A stretch of 64,000 bases of DNA, from the NCBI RefSeq assembly GCF_019823065.1, contig NZ_CP081966.1, positions 2,945,501 to 3,009,500 of the forward strand, read 5' to 3'. The position numbers and the translations under genes were made by a program. Positions within the stretch are counted from its first letter, which is position 1, and each line of letters starts with the position of its first letter. The notes beneath the pieces were generated by a model that saw only the letters and a program-made list of their open reading frames with translations, searched no databases and had not been told where the DNA came from. This DNA comes from Pseudomonas mosselii. Lineage in GTDB: Bacteria > Pseudomonadota > Gammaproteobacteria > Pseudomonadales > Pseudomonadaceae. Of this stretch, positions 45,088 through 53,686 are shown piece by piece.

Positions 45088-45385
45088 CCGCCTCAAGCCA
45101 TTCAGCACTTCCGGTGATGGCTGCTTTGTTTCCGCGGAGCAATTACACCCAATGCTGGGCTTTGGCCTTGATGTGGCTGGTGTTATTGATACGTATCGAA
45201 AGGGCGACGGTAAACCATGAGAGTTCGCCATCAGATGATTGCTCAATTACAGACAGGAATGTTCAGCTTGCGTCGGCATAACATGATGCCACCAGCGACA
45301 TAGACTCCAGTCATCTGTCAGTCCACCTGACACCGCCAGTCATGAGAGGTTAGAGCAGGCCAATAGTGCTCTGCTGCAAAGAGGA
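45088..45385. other. Intergenic region with one copy of an 18-bp repeat
   Basis: No gene. Contains ACCTGACACCGCCAGTCA at 45325-45342, repeated exactly at 49382-49399. Confidence 0.5.
45325..45342. repeat. Direct repeat, copy 1
   Basis: ACCTGACACCGCCAGTCA; an identical 18-mer lies at 49382-49399. Confidence 0.7.
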
Positions 45386-45670
45386 TTATCTAAAGTTCGA
45401 TGCTAGTGTGGCTGTAATCAGTCTCATCGCTGGACATAATTCAGAAGCAATTTTTTTCGCTTTCGGTGTTGCCACAATACCCCTGCCCGAACGAGTAAAG
45501 AGCGGATCATTAAATTTGTCACGTAGCTTGACCAGCGAATTGCTTACGGCTGGCTGTGTTACGCCAAGACTCTTGGCTGCTAACGTTATACTTTGTTCCT
45601 TGTAAATACACATAAAAACCACCAATAAATTGAGATCGATGGATGCAAATGTGTCCTCGCGAATAGTCAT
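45386..45670 (-). CDS. Truncated LysR-type regulator (DNA-binding half only)
   Basis: 94 residues covering the LysR HTH: DLNLLVVFMCIYKEQSITLAAKSLGVTQPAVSNSLVKLRDKFNDPLFTRSGRGIVATPKAKKIASELCPAMRLITATLASNFR, then a stop. The ligand-binding domain is absent, since a full LysR is about 300 residues. It may be a degraded gene or a trans-acting DNA-binding fragment. Confidence 0.65.
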   Translation of the reverse strand: MTIREDTFASIDLNLLVVFMCIYKEQSITLAAKSLGVTQPAVSNSLVKLRDKFNDPLFTRSGRGIVATPKAKKIASELCPAMRLITATLASNFR

Positions 45671-45680
45671 GGCAGAGCTC

Positions 45681-46016
45681 TCAAATCCCCTTTACAGCAT
45701 CGCTTTCAATGTTTTCACCAGCATTTCGATGGTGTATTCGCAGCGTTTGAAAAAAATGGATCGGGCCGAGCTTTTGGCAAGTAATCAATCCTGTGCGATG
45801 CAGCGTGCGCAAGTGATCGGACACGGTCGATTGGGCCAACTTGCACTTGCGCTCAATCTGGCCGGCACACACACCGAGCAGGAATGCATGTTCCTGCTGC
45901 GGAAAGTGTTTCTCTGGGTCACGGAGCCACTCAAGGATCAACCGGCGCTGGGGGCTGGCTAACGCTTTAAGAAGTAGATCCACTTCCGTAAGTTTACTGC
46001 GGGAGTTCACCATCAA
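45681..46016 (-). CDS. ArsR-family HTH regulator
   Basis: 111 residues. The winged HTH (LLLKALASPQRRLILEWLRDPEKHFPQQEH, QIERKCKLAQSTVSDHLRTLHRTGLITCQKLGPIHFF) fits ArsR/SmtB. The usual CxC metal site is not obvious, so it may sense something other than metal. It follows the esterase gene by 6 bases in the same direction, so it may be the last gene of the dioxygenase-esterase operon. Confidence 0.85.
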   Translation of the reverse strand: MMVNSRSKLTEVDLLLKALASPQRRLILEWLRDPEKHFPQQEHAFLLGVCAGQIERKCKLAQSTVSDHLRTLHRTGLITCQKLGPIHFFQTLRIHHRNAGENIESDAVKGI

Positions 46017-46022
46017 GGTCGC

Positions 46023-46694
46023 TCAGGCGATGTTCAATACAGGCTTCAGCCACTGAATGAAATCTTCCACTTCTTCATTGGTGATTTCGTGGCCCATGTC
46101 GTACAGGTATGTTTCATGATGCACGTTCAGTTGGTGCAACCAGGCATCCGCTTTTTGTGCCCAAGACACGGGGAGCTTGTTATCACCATAGCCATGAGCA
46201 ATAAACGCCGATAGCGAACTCAATGCTTGAGCGCTGGCAATGTGTGGTGCCAGCTCAGGGAGAATTCTGCCGCTGAACAAGCCAAAGCCTAGCACGCAAT
46301 GAGGGGCGCTAAGCCCGACGCTTGCACTGAGAATACCGCCCTGGCTAAAGCCAGCTATCACTGTAGGCATTTGTGGTAAGGCAGTTACAAGCTCCACTAG
46401 TTTCTGGCGGCTGGTTTCCGCTTGCTCTTCAACGATCACCGGGCCTTCGTTGGTGAAATTTACCTGAAACCAGGCAAAGCCCTCAGCTGCGATTTGCAGG
46501 CGGCTGCGTACCAGCAATATTTCAATTCCTTCTGGGATAAAGCCGGAAAGGCCTGCCAGATTGGTTTCATTACCGCCTACACCATGCAATAGCAGGAGAC
46601 GTGCACGAGGGGCAGCAGCACGGATTACCCGACGATAGACAAGGCCGGATTGCGGTTCTTGCTGCAGTTCTGAAATGGCTAGTGGCAGGTTCAT
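46023..46694 (-). CDS. Phospholipase/carboxylesterase-type alpha/beta hydrolase
   Basis: 223 residues. LLLHGVGGNETNL, nucleophile elbow GFSQGG, HGYGDNKLP (Asp region) and YDMGHEIT (His) give a complete triad. The size and HG.GG.E..L pattern match the YpfH/MhqD group, in which MhqD is part of the quinone-stress regulon. Its start overlaps the end of the extradiol-dioxygenase-like gene, so they share an operon. Confidence 0.85.
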   Translation of the reverse strand: MNLPLAISELQQEPQSGLVYRRVIRAAAPRARLLLLHGVGGNETNLAGLSGFIPEGIEILLVRSRLQIAAEGFAWFQVNFTNEGPVIVEEQAETSRQKLVELVTALPQMPTVIAGFSQGGILSASVGLSAPHCVLGFGLFSGRILPELAPHIASAQALSSLSAFIAHGYGDNKLPVSWAQKADAWLHQLNVHHETYLYDMGHEITNEEVEDFIQWLKPVLNIA

Positions 46695-47506
46695 GCTTGA
46701 GTAATCTCCTGAGTGGCGGTTGGGCTTTTGAACAGGTAGCTGTCCATAGCCAGTACGCCGTCGGCGACACCGCCCTCTAGCACATCCACGGCGTAGTGCT
46801 CGCCTGCGGCACCGAGCGCCAGAAATAGCGGCAACAAATGTTCTTCACTGGGGTGCGCACGCTCGGCCTCCGGGGCATTGCGGCGGTAGGCGAGCAGCGC
46901 TGGCAGGTCACCGGCTTGCAGGGCGTCACGGATCCAGTCGGAAAAACGCGCTACGTACTCAGCCGGGTCGCCGTAGTTGCTACGGAACTCATAAAGGTTA
47001 TGGGTCAGACTGCCGGAGCCAATGATCAGCACGCCCTGATCGCGCAGCGGCTTGAGTGCCTGGCCAAGCTGCCAGGCACCCAATGGATTGAGCGGGTGGG
47101 GCATGGACACTTGGACCACCGGGATATCCGCAGTGGGCAATAGGTGCAGCAACGGCACCCAGGCGCCGTGGTCCAGGCCTCGATTCGATTCGGTAGTTGC
47201 GGCAATCCCATTGCGGGAAAGCAGGTTGCAGATTTGCTCGGCCAATGCAGGATTGCCGGTTGCAGGGTATTGCAGGCGATACAGTGCTTGCGGAAAGCCT
47301 CCGAAGTCGTGAATGGTTTCCGGCGCCTTGCTGCTGCCTACACGCACGCTCCCACGGGTCATCCAGTGAGGAGAGACGATTACGATGGCGCTAGGCCGTG
47401 GCAGCGCTCGGCCTAGCTCAGCCAGGCGTGCCCCGGCCTGGCCGGGTTCGATGGCAAAGGTTGGTGCTCCGTGGGACACGAACAACACTGGATAGGCCAG
47501 ACTCAT
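46691..47506 (-). CDS. LigB-type extradiol dioxygenase (DODA-like)
   Basis: 271 residues from MSLAYPVLFVSHGAPTFAIEPGQAG at 47506. Metal-binding His in SHGAPT, SPHW, and the LDHGAWVPL loop are those of class III extradiol dioxygenases of the 4,5-DOPA dioxygenase type. It overlaps the esterase gene by 4 bases. Together with the esterase it resembles a catechol or quinone-detoxification pair. A LysR-like operator lies 127-155 bases upstream. Confidence 0.88.
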   Translation of the reverse strand: MSLAYPVLFVSHGAPTFAIEPGQAGARLAELGRALPRPSAIVIVSPHWMTRGSVRVGSSKAPETIHDFGGFPQALYRLQYPATGNPALAEQICNLLSRNGIAATTESNRGLDHGAWVPLLHLLPTADIPVVQVSMPHPLNPLGAWQLGQALKPLRDQGVLIIGSGSLTHNLYEFRSNYGDPAEYVARFSDWIRDALQAGDLPALLAYRRNAPEAERAHPSEEHLLPLFLALGAAGEHYAVDVLEGGVADGVLAMDSYLFKSPTATQEITQA

Positions 47507-47968
47507 GGTTGAAATCCTGCTTAGATATTGGGGCCGCAGCAGCAAGAGGTGGACTGATCGGCGTTGCAAAGCGTGTGCGCCGCTCACTGACCTGCCTACC
47601 CACAGCGCACTGATTGGCTGGGGATGGCTCAAAGTTTATAGATTCGATTTTGGAGATAAACTCAGATATTGGTGAATAACTATCTCGAAAACCGGGATAA
47701 TTGGCGGTCACTTGTCGACTCTTCAGGCCGCTGCCAGCCGGAGCGCTGAGCTACACATCAAGGTGCCAATATTGCCCCCTGCGCCTGGCCAGAACGCAGG
47801 TTGGTGAGTAGATCCCTGGTCGGCGGGCTCTAGTATTTGGGGGCTCCCTGGCTTTGTTACAGATCAGTCCGCGCTCATCGCTATGGCTGCTGAGTGGCAC
47901 CCTGAGTTAATGGGGCTGGCGTTGATCAACCCCGCGCCAAGGTCGCGCAGTAGCTGTCCGTTCTGCCG
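47507..47968. other. Upstream region of the dioxygenase gene, with remnants
   Basis: Holds the shared operator-like sequence (47633-47661) and, near 47856-47955, a frame reading TDQSALIAMAAEWHPELMGL resembling alpha/beta hydrolase. Confidence 0.5.
47633..47661. promoter_or_regulatory. Operator-like sequence, copy 1
   Basis: 29 bp bounded by AGTTTAT and GATAAAC; identical to the sequence at 52202-52230 in 26 of 29 positions. Ends GTTTAT/ATAAAC form a dyad, as expected of LysR operators. Confidence 0.6.
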
Positions 47969-48868
47969 TTAGCTGTGGCCATACAGCTTCAATAACTCGT
48001 CGACCAGGTAACGAATTTTGGGCCGCAGATGATTGCTCTTCGACCATAGTGCGTGGACCTCGACAGGCGCCGGTTCAAAGGGCTCGAGTACCGTAACAAC
48101 AACCTGCTGGGCGATGTCCTTTTCAAATAGACAGAGCGGCATCTGGCAAATACCGAGGCCGGCTCGCGTGGCTTCAATCATCGCTTCGGCATCGTCAAAC
48201 TGATAGGTCGGTGGTGGCGAGAACTTCAAGGATTGCCCGGCCTGGGCCATTTTCCAGGGCATTAGGCTGCCGCGGCGATAGCCGACGATGCTGCGGTGCT
48301 GGCCCATGTCCTCGAGCGTCAACGGCGTACCATATTCTTCCAGATAACCCGGCGCTGCACAGGTTACCCAGCGGTGTGACGTCAGGCGTCTGGCCACCAG
48401 GCCGGGGACGTTGTCGACGCTGCCAAAACGAATGGCCAGGTCGATACCTTCTTCCGTCAGGTCCACCAGTTGGTCGCTAAAGGTCAAGGTCAGTTGCAAC
48501 TGCGGGAAGCGTTTGCTCATCTCCAGTAGCACCGGCAGTACCACCTGTTTACCGAACGCGACCGGCATGTCCACCCGCAAGCGCCCTGTGGGCACGCCTA
48601 ACTTGTTGCCGAGGTTGCTCTCGGTGGCCTTGATCTCCTCCAGCGCATTGGACCACACGGTGAAGTAGGCCTCGCCATCCGGAGACAGGGACAAGCGGCG
48701 GGTCGAGCGATAAAACAGGCTGGTACCCACCCGTGCCTCCAGCCGTGCAATCGCCTTACCTACGGCCGACTTGGACAGCCCCAGGCGCTCGGCTGCCTCT
48801 GTGAAGGTCGCAGAGCGGGCGGTGGCGAGAAAAATATGGATGCCGCTGAAGGAATCTTCGGAGGTCAT
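47969..48868 (-). CDS. LysR-family transcriptional regulator
   Basis: 299 residues from MTSEDSFSGIHIFLATAR; earlier in-frame starts are not supported. HTH ATFTEAAERLGLSKSAVGKAIARLEARVGTSLF, then periplasmic-binding-like effector domain. Divergent from the ABM gene at 49031, its likely target. Confidence 0.9.
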   Translation of the reverse strand: MTSEDSFSGIHIFLATARSATFTEAAERLGLSKSAVGKAIARLEARVGTSLFYRSTRRLSLSPDGEAYFTVWSNALEEIKATESNLGNKLGVPTGRLRVDMPVAFGKQVVLPVLLEMSKRFPQLQLTLTFSDQLVDLTEEGIDLAIRFGSVDNVPGLVARRLTSHRWVTCAAPGYLEEYGTPLTLEDMGQHRSIVGYRRGSLMPWKMAQAGQSLKFSPPPTYQFDDAEAMIEATRAGLGICQMPLCLFEKDIAQQVVVTVLEPFEPAPVEVHALWSKSNHLRPKIRYLVDELLKLYGHS

Positions 48869-49030
48869 TGCCGTTTTCCTAGGCGCAAGAGTTGGTAGCA
48901 AATTACGCTACCTATCTGTGATTTCAAGGTTGTTTATCAGCTTGCTGCTCTACCTTAGCATGGCTGCTGACTCAGCAACCCTCTGCATCTATCGCATGGG
49001 GTTGGTCATTTACTTCTGTGAGGACGCCCC

Positions 49031-49387
49031 ATGAAAGACGAAGTCATCAGCATTTTTACCCTAAGCCTGGCTCCGGAAGACTTCCCTGAATTTAAAACGC
49101 TGGTTGCCAAGATTGTCGCCGCTACGAGCGAAGAGCCTGGCACCTTGATGTACGAATACAGCGTCAACGAGGCTCGCACTGAGGTGCACATTATCGAGCG
49201 TTACCGTGCCGATGCTGTCGTTAACCATATTGAAGAAACCTTCGCGCCGTTCGGCGAAAAGTTTCTCGAGCTGGTGAAAATCACCAGCCTGCTAGTTTAT
49301 GGCAACCCAGACGCGCCGACGCGCAAGCACCTGGATGCCTTTGGCGCGGTGTACATGAATCCGTTTGATGGGTTTACCCGGACCTGA
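49031..49387 (+). CDS. ABM-domain quinol monooxygenase-like protein
   Basis: 118 residues with a start at 49031 preceded by GTGAGGACGCCCC. ABM domain: LAPEDFPEFKTLVAKIVAATSEEPGTLMYEYSVNEARTEVHIIERYRADAVVNHIEETF. It probably acts in oxidation of quinols. The stop lies at the start of the second 18-bp repeat. Confidence 0.85.
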   Translation: MKDEVISIFTLSLAPEDFPEFKTLVAKIVAATSEEPGTLMYEYSVNEARTEVHIIERYRADAVVNHIEETFAPFGEKFLELVKITSLLVYGNPDAPTRKHLDAFGAVYMNPFDGFTRT

Positions 49388-49399
49388 CACCGCCAGTCA
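49382..49399. repeat. Direct repeat, copy 2
   Basis: ACCTGACACCGCCAGTCA; same 18-mer as at 45325-45342. It overlaps the stop of the ABM gene. Confidence 0.7.
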
Positions 49400-49481
49400 G
49401 TAGCCGGCGGACAAGACCGCTGACTATTCAGCAACCGATCTAACCTGCCGGGTACTACCTGGCGCTAGAGGGTCAATACGC

Positions 49482-50276
49482 ATGCACATCAATCTTGCCG
49501 GCAAGACCGCTTTGGTTACTGCCTCCACAGGCGGCATCGGCTTCGCCATTGCCCATGGCCTGGCGCTCACCGGCGCTATCGTGATCATCAACGGGCGGAG
49601 TGACAGCTCGGTCGAAAAAGCCCTGGCACGTTTGAGCGAAGCGGTACCGCAGGCCACCTTCAGCGGAGTCGCGGCTGATCTGGGCAATGCCGACGGCGTT
49701 GGCGTTCTTACAGCTGCGCTTCCCACCATCGACATTCTGGTCAACAACGCCGGCATCTATGGTTTGGCCGATTTCTTCGAGGCCGATGACGACTGCTGGG
49801 AAGACTATTGGCAAACTAACGTAATGTCCGGTGTTCGCCTGAGCCGCGCGTTGGTTCCAGCCATGGTCCAACGAGGTTGGGGTAGGGTGGTGTTTATCTC
49901 CTCGGAGTCAGCCCGAAATATCCCGGCCGATATGGTTCATTACGGCGTAACCAAGACGGCGCAACTGGCGTTGTCGCGTGGCTTGGCCAAACGTGTGGCC
50001 GGCAGCGGCGTAACCGTTAACAGCGTGCTGCCAGGCCCGACACTGTCTGATGGCTTGGCTGAGCTGCTCAAAGGAGAGTCTGCCCGCTCCGGCAAATCCT
50101 TGGAGGCCGTCGCTGCCGAATTCGTCATGACCCACCGTCCCACCTCGTTGATTCAACGTGCGGCCACGGTCGATGAGGTCGCCAATATGGTCGTCTATAT
50201 CTGCTCCACCCAGGCGTCAGCCACCAGCGGCGCTGCGCTGCGGGTCGATGGCGGCGTGGTGGACGATATCCTCTGA
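49482..50276 (+). CDS. Short-chain dehydrogenase/reductase (SDR)
   Basis: 264 residues. TASTGGIGFAIA cofactor loop, NNAGIYG, and catalytic YGVTK. C-terminal SGAALRVDGGVV is typical of classical SDRs. Follows the ABM gene by 95 bases in the same direction and may be in the LysR-controlled unit. Confidence 0.9.
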   Translation: MHINLAGKTALVTASTGGIGFAIAHGLALTGAIVIINGRSDSSVEKALARLSEAVPQATFSGVAADLGNADGVGVLTAALPTIDILVNNAGIYGLADFFEADDDCWEDYWQTNVMSGVRLSRALVPAMVQRGWGRVVFISSESARNIPADMVHYGVTKTAQLALSRGLAKRVAGSGVTVNSVLPGPTLSDGLAELLKGESARSGKSLEAVAAEFVMTHRPTSLIQRAATVDEVANMVVYICSTQASATSGAALRVDGGVVDDIL

Positions 50277-50340
50277 ACCCTTGACTACCTGGCACGTGTG
50301 TTCCGCACGGGTGACCTGAAGGTCACCGGCGCGCACGCTG

Positions 50341-50454
50341 TCAGTGAGTGAGCAGATCTCCAATCGATTCCGCTGCCAGTTGATACGAACGGCAACGCGC
50401 CGTCGGGTCGTAGATGCGCGCATCAATCATCAGTTCGTCTACGCCGGTGGTAGC
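50341..50454 (-). pseudogene. C-terminal fragment of a luciferase-like monooxygenase
   Basis: On the minus strand the sequence reads TTGVDELMIDARIYDP followed by TARCRSYQLAAESIGDLLTH and stops at 50341. This is the end of an LLM-class flavin monooxygenase. It is cut off at the IS200-type relic. Confidence 0.65.
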
Positions 50455-50457
50455 ACT

Positions 50458-50862
50458 AAACAACCACCGACTGAAGTCGGTGGGTTAGTGAATTACGGAT
50501 TGAAAGTCCGGATACGCGTCGGCTGAACGACGCGTCGCATTAGTCCGGCTCCATCTTGAAATTATCGTTCGGGCTCGGCTCTGGCATCAAGTGACCCTCC
50601 ACGATCCGGCACTCACGCTGCCTCGCCAACTCATGTAGCACCTCCCCCCAGGTGCTTGCGGATCGCTCCGAAGATCGCCTTCTTACGCCTCTTCGGGATG
50701 AATACAACGTGGTACTTACAGTCCCACTTCGTGTGAGCAAGGCTTTGGTAATCTCTCATTGGGTACCCCTATCTCTTGGTCGAGATAGAAGGTTCCTGAT
50801 GACCGCATCACACGGTCAACCTCAAGGAGTCCCTCGGCTAAGCCGGGGGATTACCTTGTTTA
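50458..50862 (-). mobile_element. IS200/IS605-type relic
   Basis: Bounded by subterminal hairpins: ACCACCGACTGAAGTCGGTGG (about 50464-50485) on one side and CCCTCGGCTAAGCCGGGGG (about 50831-50850) on the other, typical of IS200/IS605. The TnpA reading is frame-shifted and truncated, so this is an internally deleted copy. Confidence 0.8.
50540..50759 (-). pseudogene. tnpA: IS200-family transposase, truncated and frame-shifted
   Basis: Minus strand: MRDYQSLAHTKWDCKYHVVF, IPKRRKKAIFGAIRKHLG, then a one-base shift, EVLHELARQRECRIVEGHLM, and a deviating tail. Matches the N-terminal half of IS200-type TnpA (Y1 HUH class); the catalytic HUH and Tyr region are missing. Confidence 0.85.
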
Positions 50863-50910
50863 TTTAAGACTTGAAAGCCAAGCGGATAGATCGTCCAACT
50901 GCCTCGATAT

Positions 50911-51054
50911 CCCATGCCCACTCGACCCTTTCATGTGCTGCGTACGCCGGACCGGGGCATGACACCAAGGCTGAAAAGCTTTCTGGATTTTACCCTTGCC
51001 AAGTTTGGCGAGAACCCGGCAAAGGCAACCTGGCCGAAAGCAGCGAGCGGTTAG
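50911..51054 (+). pseudogene. C-terminal fragment of a LysR regulator
   Basis: Reading PTRPFHVLRTPDRGMTPRLK then SFLDFTLAKFGENPAKATWP and a stop at 51052. Resembles the last helix of LysR effector domains (RLRAFIDFL..RFG). The upstream part is lost at the IS200 relic. Confidence 0.55.
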
Positions 51055-51455
51055 TTACGTGCTGAACGTTTCAAGGCGAAGGCTCCGTCATCCAGCAGCG
51101 CCAAGGCCAGTGCAGTGAATGCCAGAAAGACCGGGTATTCCCAGCCACCATTGGCGTTGGTGAAGCTCCAGCCATTACCGAAGTGCACGCTTGCTGCCAC
51201 CAGCAGTTGCACGGTGGCTAGGGCCGCTACCCAGCGAGCGAGTACACCAAGGATCAGGAACAGGCCGCCGACCACTTCAAAGGCAATGACCGGATAGGCA
51301 AGAAAGCCGGAGAAGCCAACGGACTCAAAGAAACCTGCTGTGCCGGCCGGGGTGAACACCAGCAGCTTGGTCAGGCCATGAGCGAGAAACATCACGCCAA
51401 GGATTAGGCGTAGTACCAGGGCGGCATAGGGGAGGGTGCGGCTAGCGGCGGTCAT
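51051..51455 (-). CDS. DoxX-family membrane protein
   Basis: 134 residues from MTAASRTLPYAALVLRLILGVMFLAHGLTKL. Four helices of the DoxX fold (HGLTKLLVFTPAGTAGFFESVGFSG...). DoxX relatives (MhqP) belong to the quinone-stress set. Downstream of the reductase gene by 83 bases, so it is probably co-transcribed. Confidence 0.88.
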   Translation of the reverse strand: MTAASRTLPYAALVLRLILGVMFLAHGLTKLLVFTPAGTAGFFESVGFSGFLAYPVIAFEVVGGLFLILGVLARWVAALATVQLLVAASVHFGNGWSFTNANGGWEYPVFLAFTALALALLDDGAFALKRSARN

Positions 51456-51538
51456 GGGTGTTTTCCAATACGGGGAGTGTGGGTTGCCCGGGGCCACAGC
51501 TGTTTCGGCCGTGGCGCCAGGCATTGGGTAAGTGGGAA

Positions 51539-52168
51539 TTAACGATTGAGCCAGACCGGCGCGATCTGCGTGCCGAGCCCTGCGCCATAGCCGAGGTAGA
51601 TGTTCAACCCGGCCAACGCTTCCAGATAACGCGCGTTTACCAAACCGCCGGCATCCACGGTTTTCCAACCCAGGCTTTGCGCAAGAGCAACGGCGGTTTG
51701 TTTGGCTCGTGCGCTATCGCTGGCCAGGAACACGCTGCCTTGCTGCTCGTTGGCAAATGTGGGACCGCTGGCCAGCACTTGGGCGAACAGGGTGTTGAAG
51801 CCCTTGACCAGCTCCACACCTGGCAGCGCCTTGGCGATTTCCTCCGCTGCACTGGTGCTGTGGCCGATGGTCAGACCCATGTAGTCGGCTGTCAGCGGGT
51901 TGGTGATGTCGATGACCACTTTGCCTTCGAGACTGCCCAGACTTTTCAGCGCGGTTAAGGCGTCCTGGTAAGCAGTGGCGACGATCACCACTTCGTTCTG
52001 GCCAAGGGCCTGATCAGCGGCGAATGCTTCGACGTTTTGATGCTGCGCGGCGAGGGCGTGCGCCTTGTCCAGATCACGGCCGGTGATACGAACATGGTGT
52101 CCAAACTGGGACAACTGTTGAGCGAAAGCCGAGCCCATGTTGCCGGTACCGATAAGGGTAATGTTCAT
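51539..52168 (-). CDS. NADPH-dependent F420 reductase-like oxidoreductase
   Basis: 209 residues. Rossmann motif ITLIGTGNMGSAFAQQLSQFGHHV and the F420-oxidoreductase-like body (DITNPLTADYMGL..., VKGFNTLFAQVL). Pseudomonas has no F420, so it likely uses NADP(H) with another partner. Its promoter carries the operator-like copy 2; it is divergent from a LysR gene. Confidence 0.87.
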   Translation of the reverse strand: MNITLIGTGNMGSAFAQQLSQFGHHVRITGRDLDKAHALAAQHQNVEAFAADQALGQNEVVIVATAYQDALTALKSLGSLEGKVVIDITNPLTADYMGLTIGHSTSAAEEIAKALPGVELVKGFNTLFAQVLASGPTFANEQQGSVFLASDSARAKQTAVALAQSLGWKTVDAGGLVNARYLEALAGLNIYLGYGAGLGTQIAPVWLNR

Positions 52169-52201
52169 GTCTTTTGCCTCGTGCTGTGTGTGATGGGATC
52201 C

Positions 52202-52230
52202 AGTTTAAAGATTCGATTTACGAGATAAAC
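52202..52230. promoter_or_regulatory. Operator-like sequence, copy 2
   Basis: 29 bp bounded by AGTTTAA and GATAAAC, 26/29 identical to 47633-47661. It lies 34 bases upstream of the reductase start and 42 bases before the LysR gene at 52272, the standard position of a LysR operator. Confidence 0.65.
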
Positions 52231-52271
52231 ATGATTTAATGTGACTTATAGTTCCGATAAGTGAGGCAATA

Positions 52272-53216
52272 ATGGATCGCGCGTTGGAGATGCAGGTGTT
52301 TTGCGCCGTGGTCGACAAGGGCAGCTTTGTCGGTGCCGTCGATGCGCTGGAAATGTCCAAGGCCGCCGTTTCCAGGCATGTAAATGCGCTGGAGGAACGC
52401 CTGGGCGTACGCCTGCTGCAACGCACCACGCGACGCTTATCACTGACCGAAGAAGGACGGGTTTTCTACCAGCAAGCGCGGGAAGTGCTGGCGTTGATGG
52501 GGGAGGCGGAAAGCGCTGTTTCTTCGGGCAACCATGAGCCTGCCGGCGTGCTGCGGGTCAATGCGCCGGTGAGTTTTGGTGTGTTGCACCTGGCGCCGCT
52601 GTGGACTGCCTTTTTGGAGCAAAACCCGAAGATTGAGCTGGATATCAGCCTGAACGATCGCCAGGTCGATTTGGTGGAGGAGGGGTATGACGTCGCGGTG
52701 CGCATCGCCCGGTTGGAAAGCTCTTCACTGGTGGGGCGCCGGTTTGCCAGCACGCGGATGCGCCTGTGTGCAGCCCCGAGCTACATCAAAAGCCATGCAC
52801 CAGTAGAAGTGCCGCAAGACCTGGCCGAGCACCGGGTGATTGCCTATAGCAACTTTTCCAGTGGGAACGAATGGAGTTTTACCGGGCCCGATGGCGAGCA
52901 TAAGGTCAACACGCGTTCGGTCATTCGCTGCAATAACGGTGATACATGCCGATCTATTGCGTTGACTGCTGGCGGCATTTTGCTGCAGCCAAGCTTTATG
53001 GTAAGTGAGGATCTTCGGCGGGGTGATCTGGTGGAGTTGCTACCGGAGTATCGCTCGGTAGAACTGGGTATTTATGCCGTCTACCCAACCCGCAAACACC
53101 TGGCATCCAAGGTGCGGGCATTTATCAATTTTCTGGTCGAACAGTTTGAGCAGGTCGACTGGGAGTCCGGCTACCCAGCACAAAAGAGCCAAGCCCGGGC
53201 TGCAAAGAAGATGTAA
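52272..53216 (+). CDS. LysR-family transcriptional regulator
   Basis: 314 residues. HTH GSFVGAVDALEMSKAAVSRHVNALEERLGVRLLQRTTRRLSLTEEG and LysR effector domain. Divergent from the F420-type reductase/DoxX operon with the shared operator between them, which makes it the likely regulator of both copies. Confidence 0.92.
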   Translation: MDRALEMQVFCAVVDKGSFVGAVDALEMSKAAVSRHVNALEERLGVRLLQRTTRRLSLTEEGRVFYQQAREVLALMGEAESAVSSGNHEPAGVLRVNAPVSFGVLHLAPLWTAFLEQNPKIELDISLNDRQVDLVEEGYDVAVRIARLESSSLVGRRFASTRMRLCAAPSYIKSHAPVEVPQDLAEHRVIAYSNFSSGNEWSFTGPDGEHKVNTRSVIRCNNGDTCRSIALTAGGILLQPSFMVSEDLRRGDLVELLPEYRSVELGIYAVYPTRKHLASKVRAFINFLVEQFEQVDWESGYPAQKSQARAAKKM

Positions 53217-53255
53217 CACTCCTTGCAGCCCACTGGCCATTAACGCCGAATGACC

Positions 53256-53453
53256 TTAGGTCTTCTTCGGATCGTCGCCGAACAGCTTGCCTGCACCGGC
53301 CCAATCCGATGGCGCCACGTCTTCAAAAATGACGTAGATGTAATTGGCATCGGTACCGGTGTTTTTCACGATGCTCTGGGTGATTTCTGCAGCGACAGCT
53401 TCCTTCGCGGCGTGGTCTTTTCCTTCGAACCAGCTGACTCGTACAACGGGCAT
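53256..53453 (-). CDS. 4-oxalocrotonate tautomerase family protein
   Basis: 65 residues beginning MPVVRVSWFEG, so processing gives the catalytic Pro1. EITQSIVKNTGTDANYIYVIFEDVAPSDWAGAGKLF fits 4-OT/tautomerase subunits (about 62 residues). Convergent with the LysR gene. Confidence 0.88.
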   Translation of the reverse strand: MPVVRVSWFEGKDHAAKEAVAAEITQSIVKNTGTDANYIYVIFEDVAPSDWAGAGKLFGDDPKKT

Positions 53454-53686
53454 GGAGTGATCCTCTATTCAGGTTGGGTTTAGCGCGATTAGGGCTAACC
53501 ATGCGGTCAGTCCGGGCTCAGCCAATCAATGCAGCAGAGCAGTCGAGAGAGAATAGGAGAGATACAGAAGGCGATAAACACGCTGTAAATCGCCTATATG
53601 TAGAAATTATTTCTCCAATCAGCCCGCCATTTACCGGCGCACCGGCGATCAACAGTTGCTAAGTACCGCTAGGGGCTGTTGCCATT

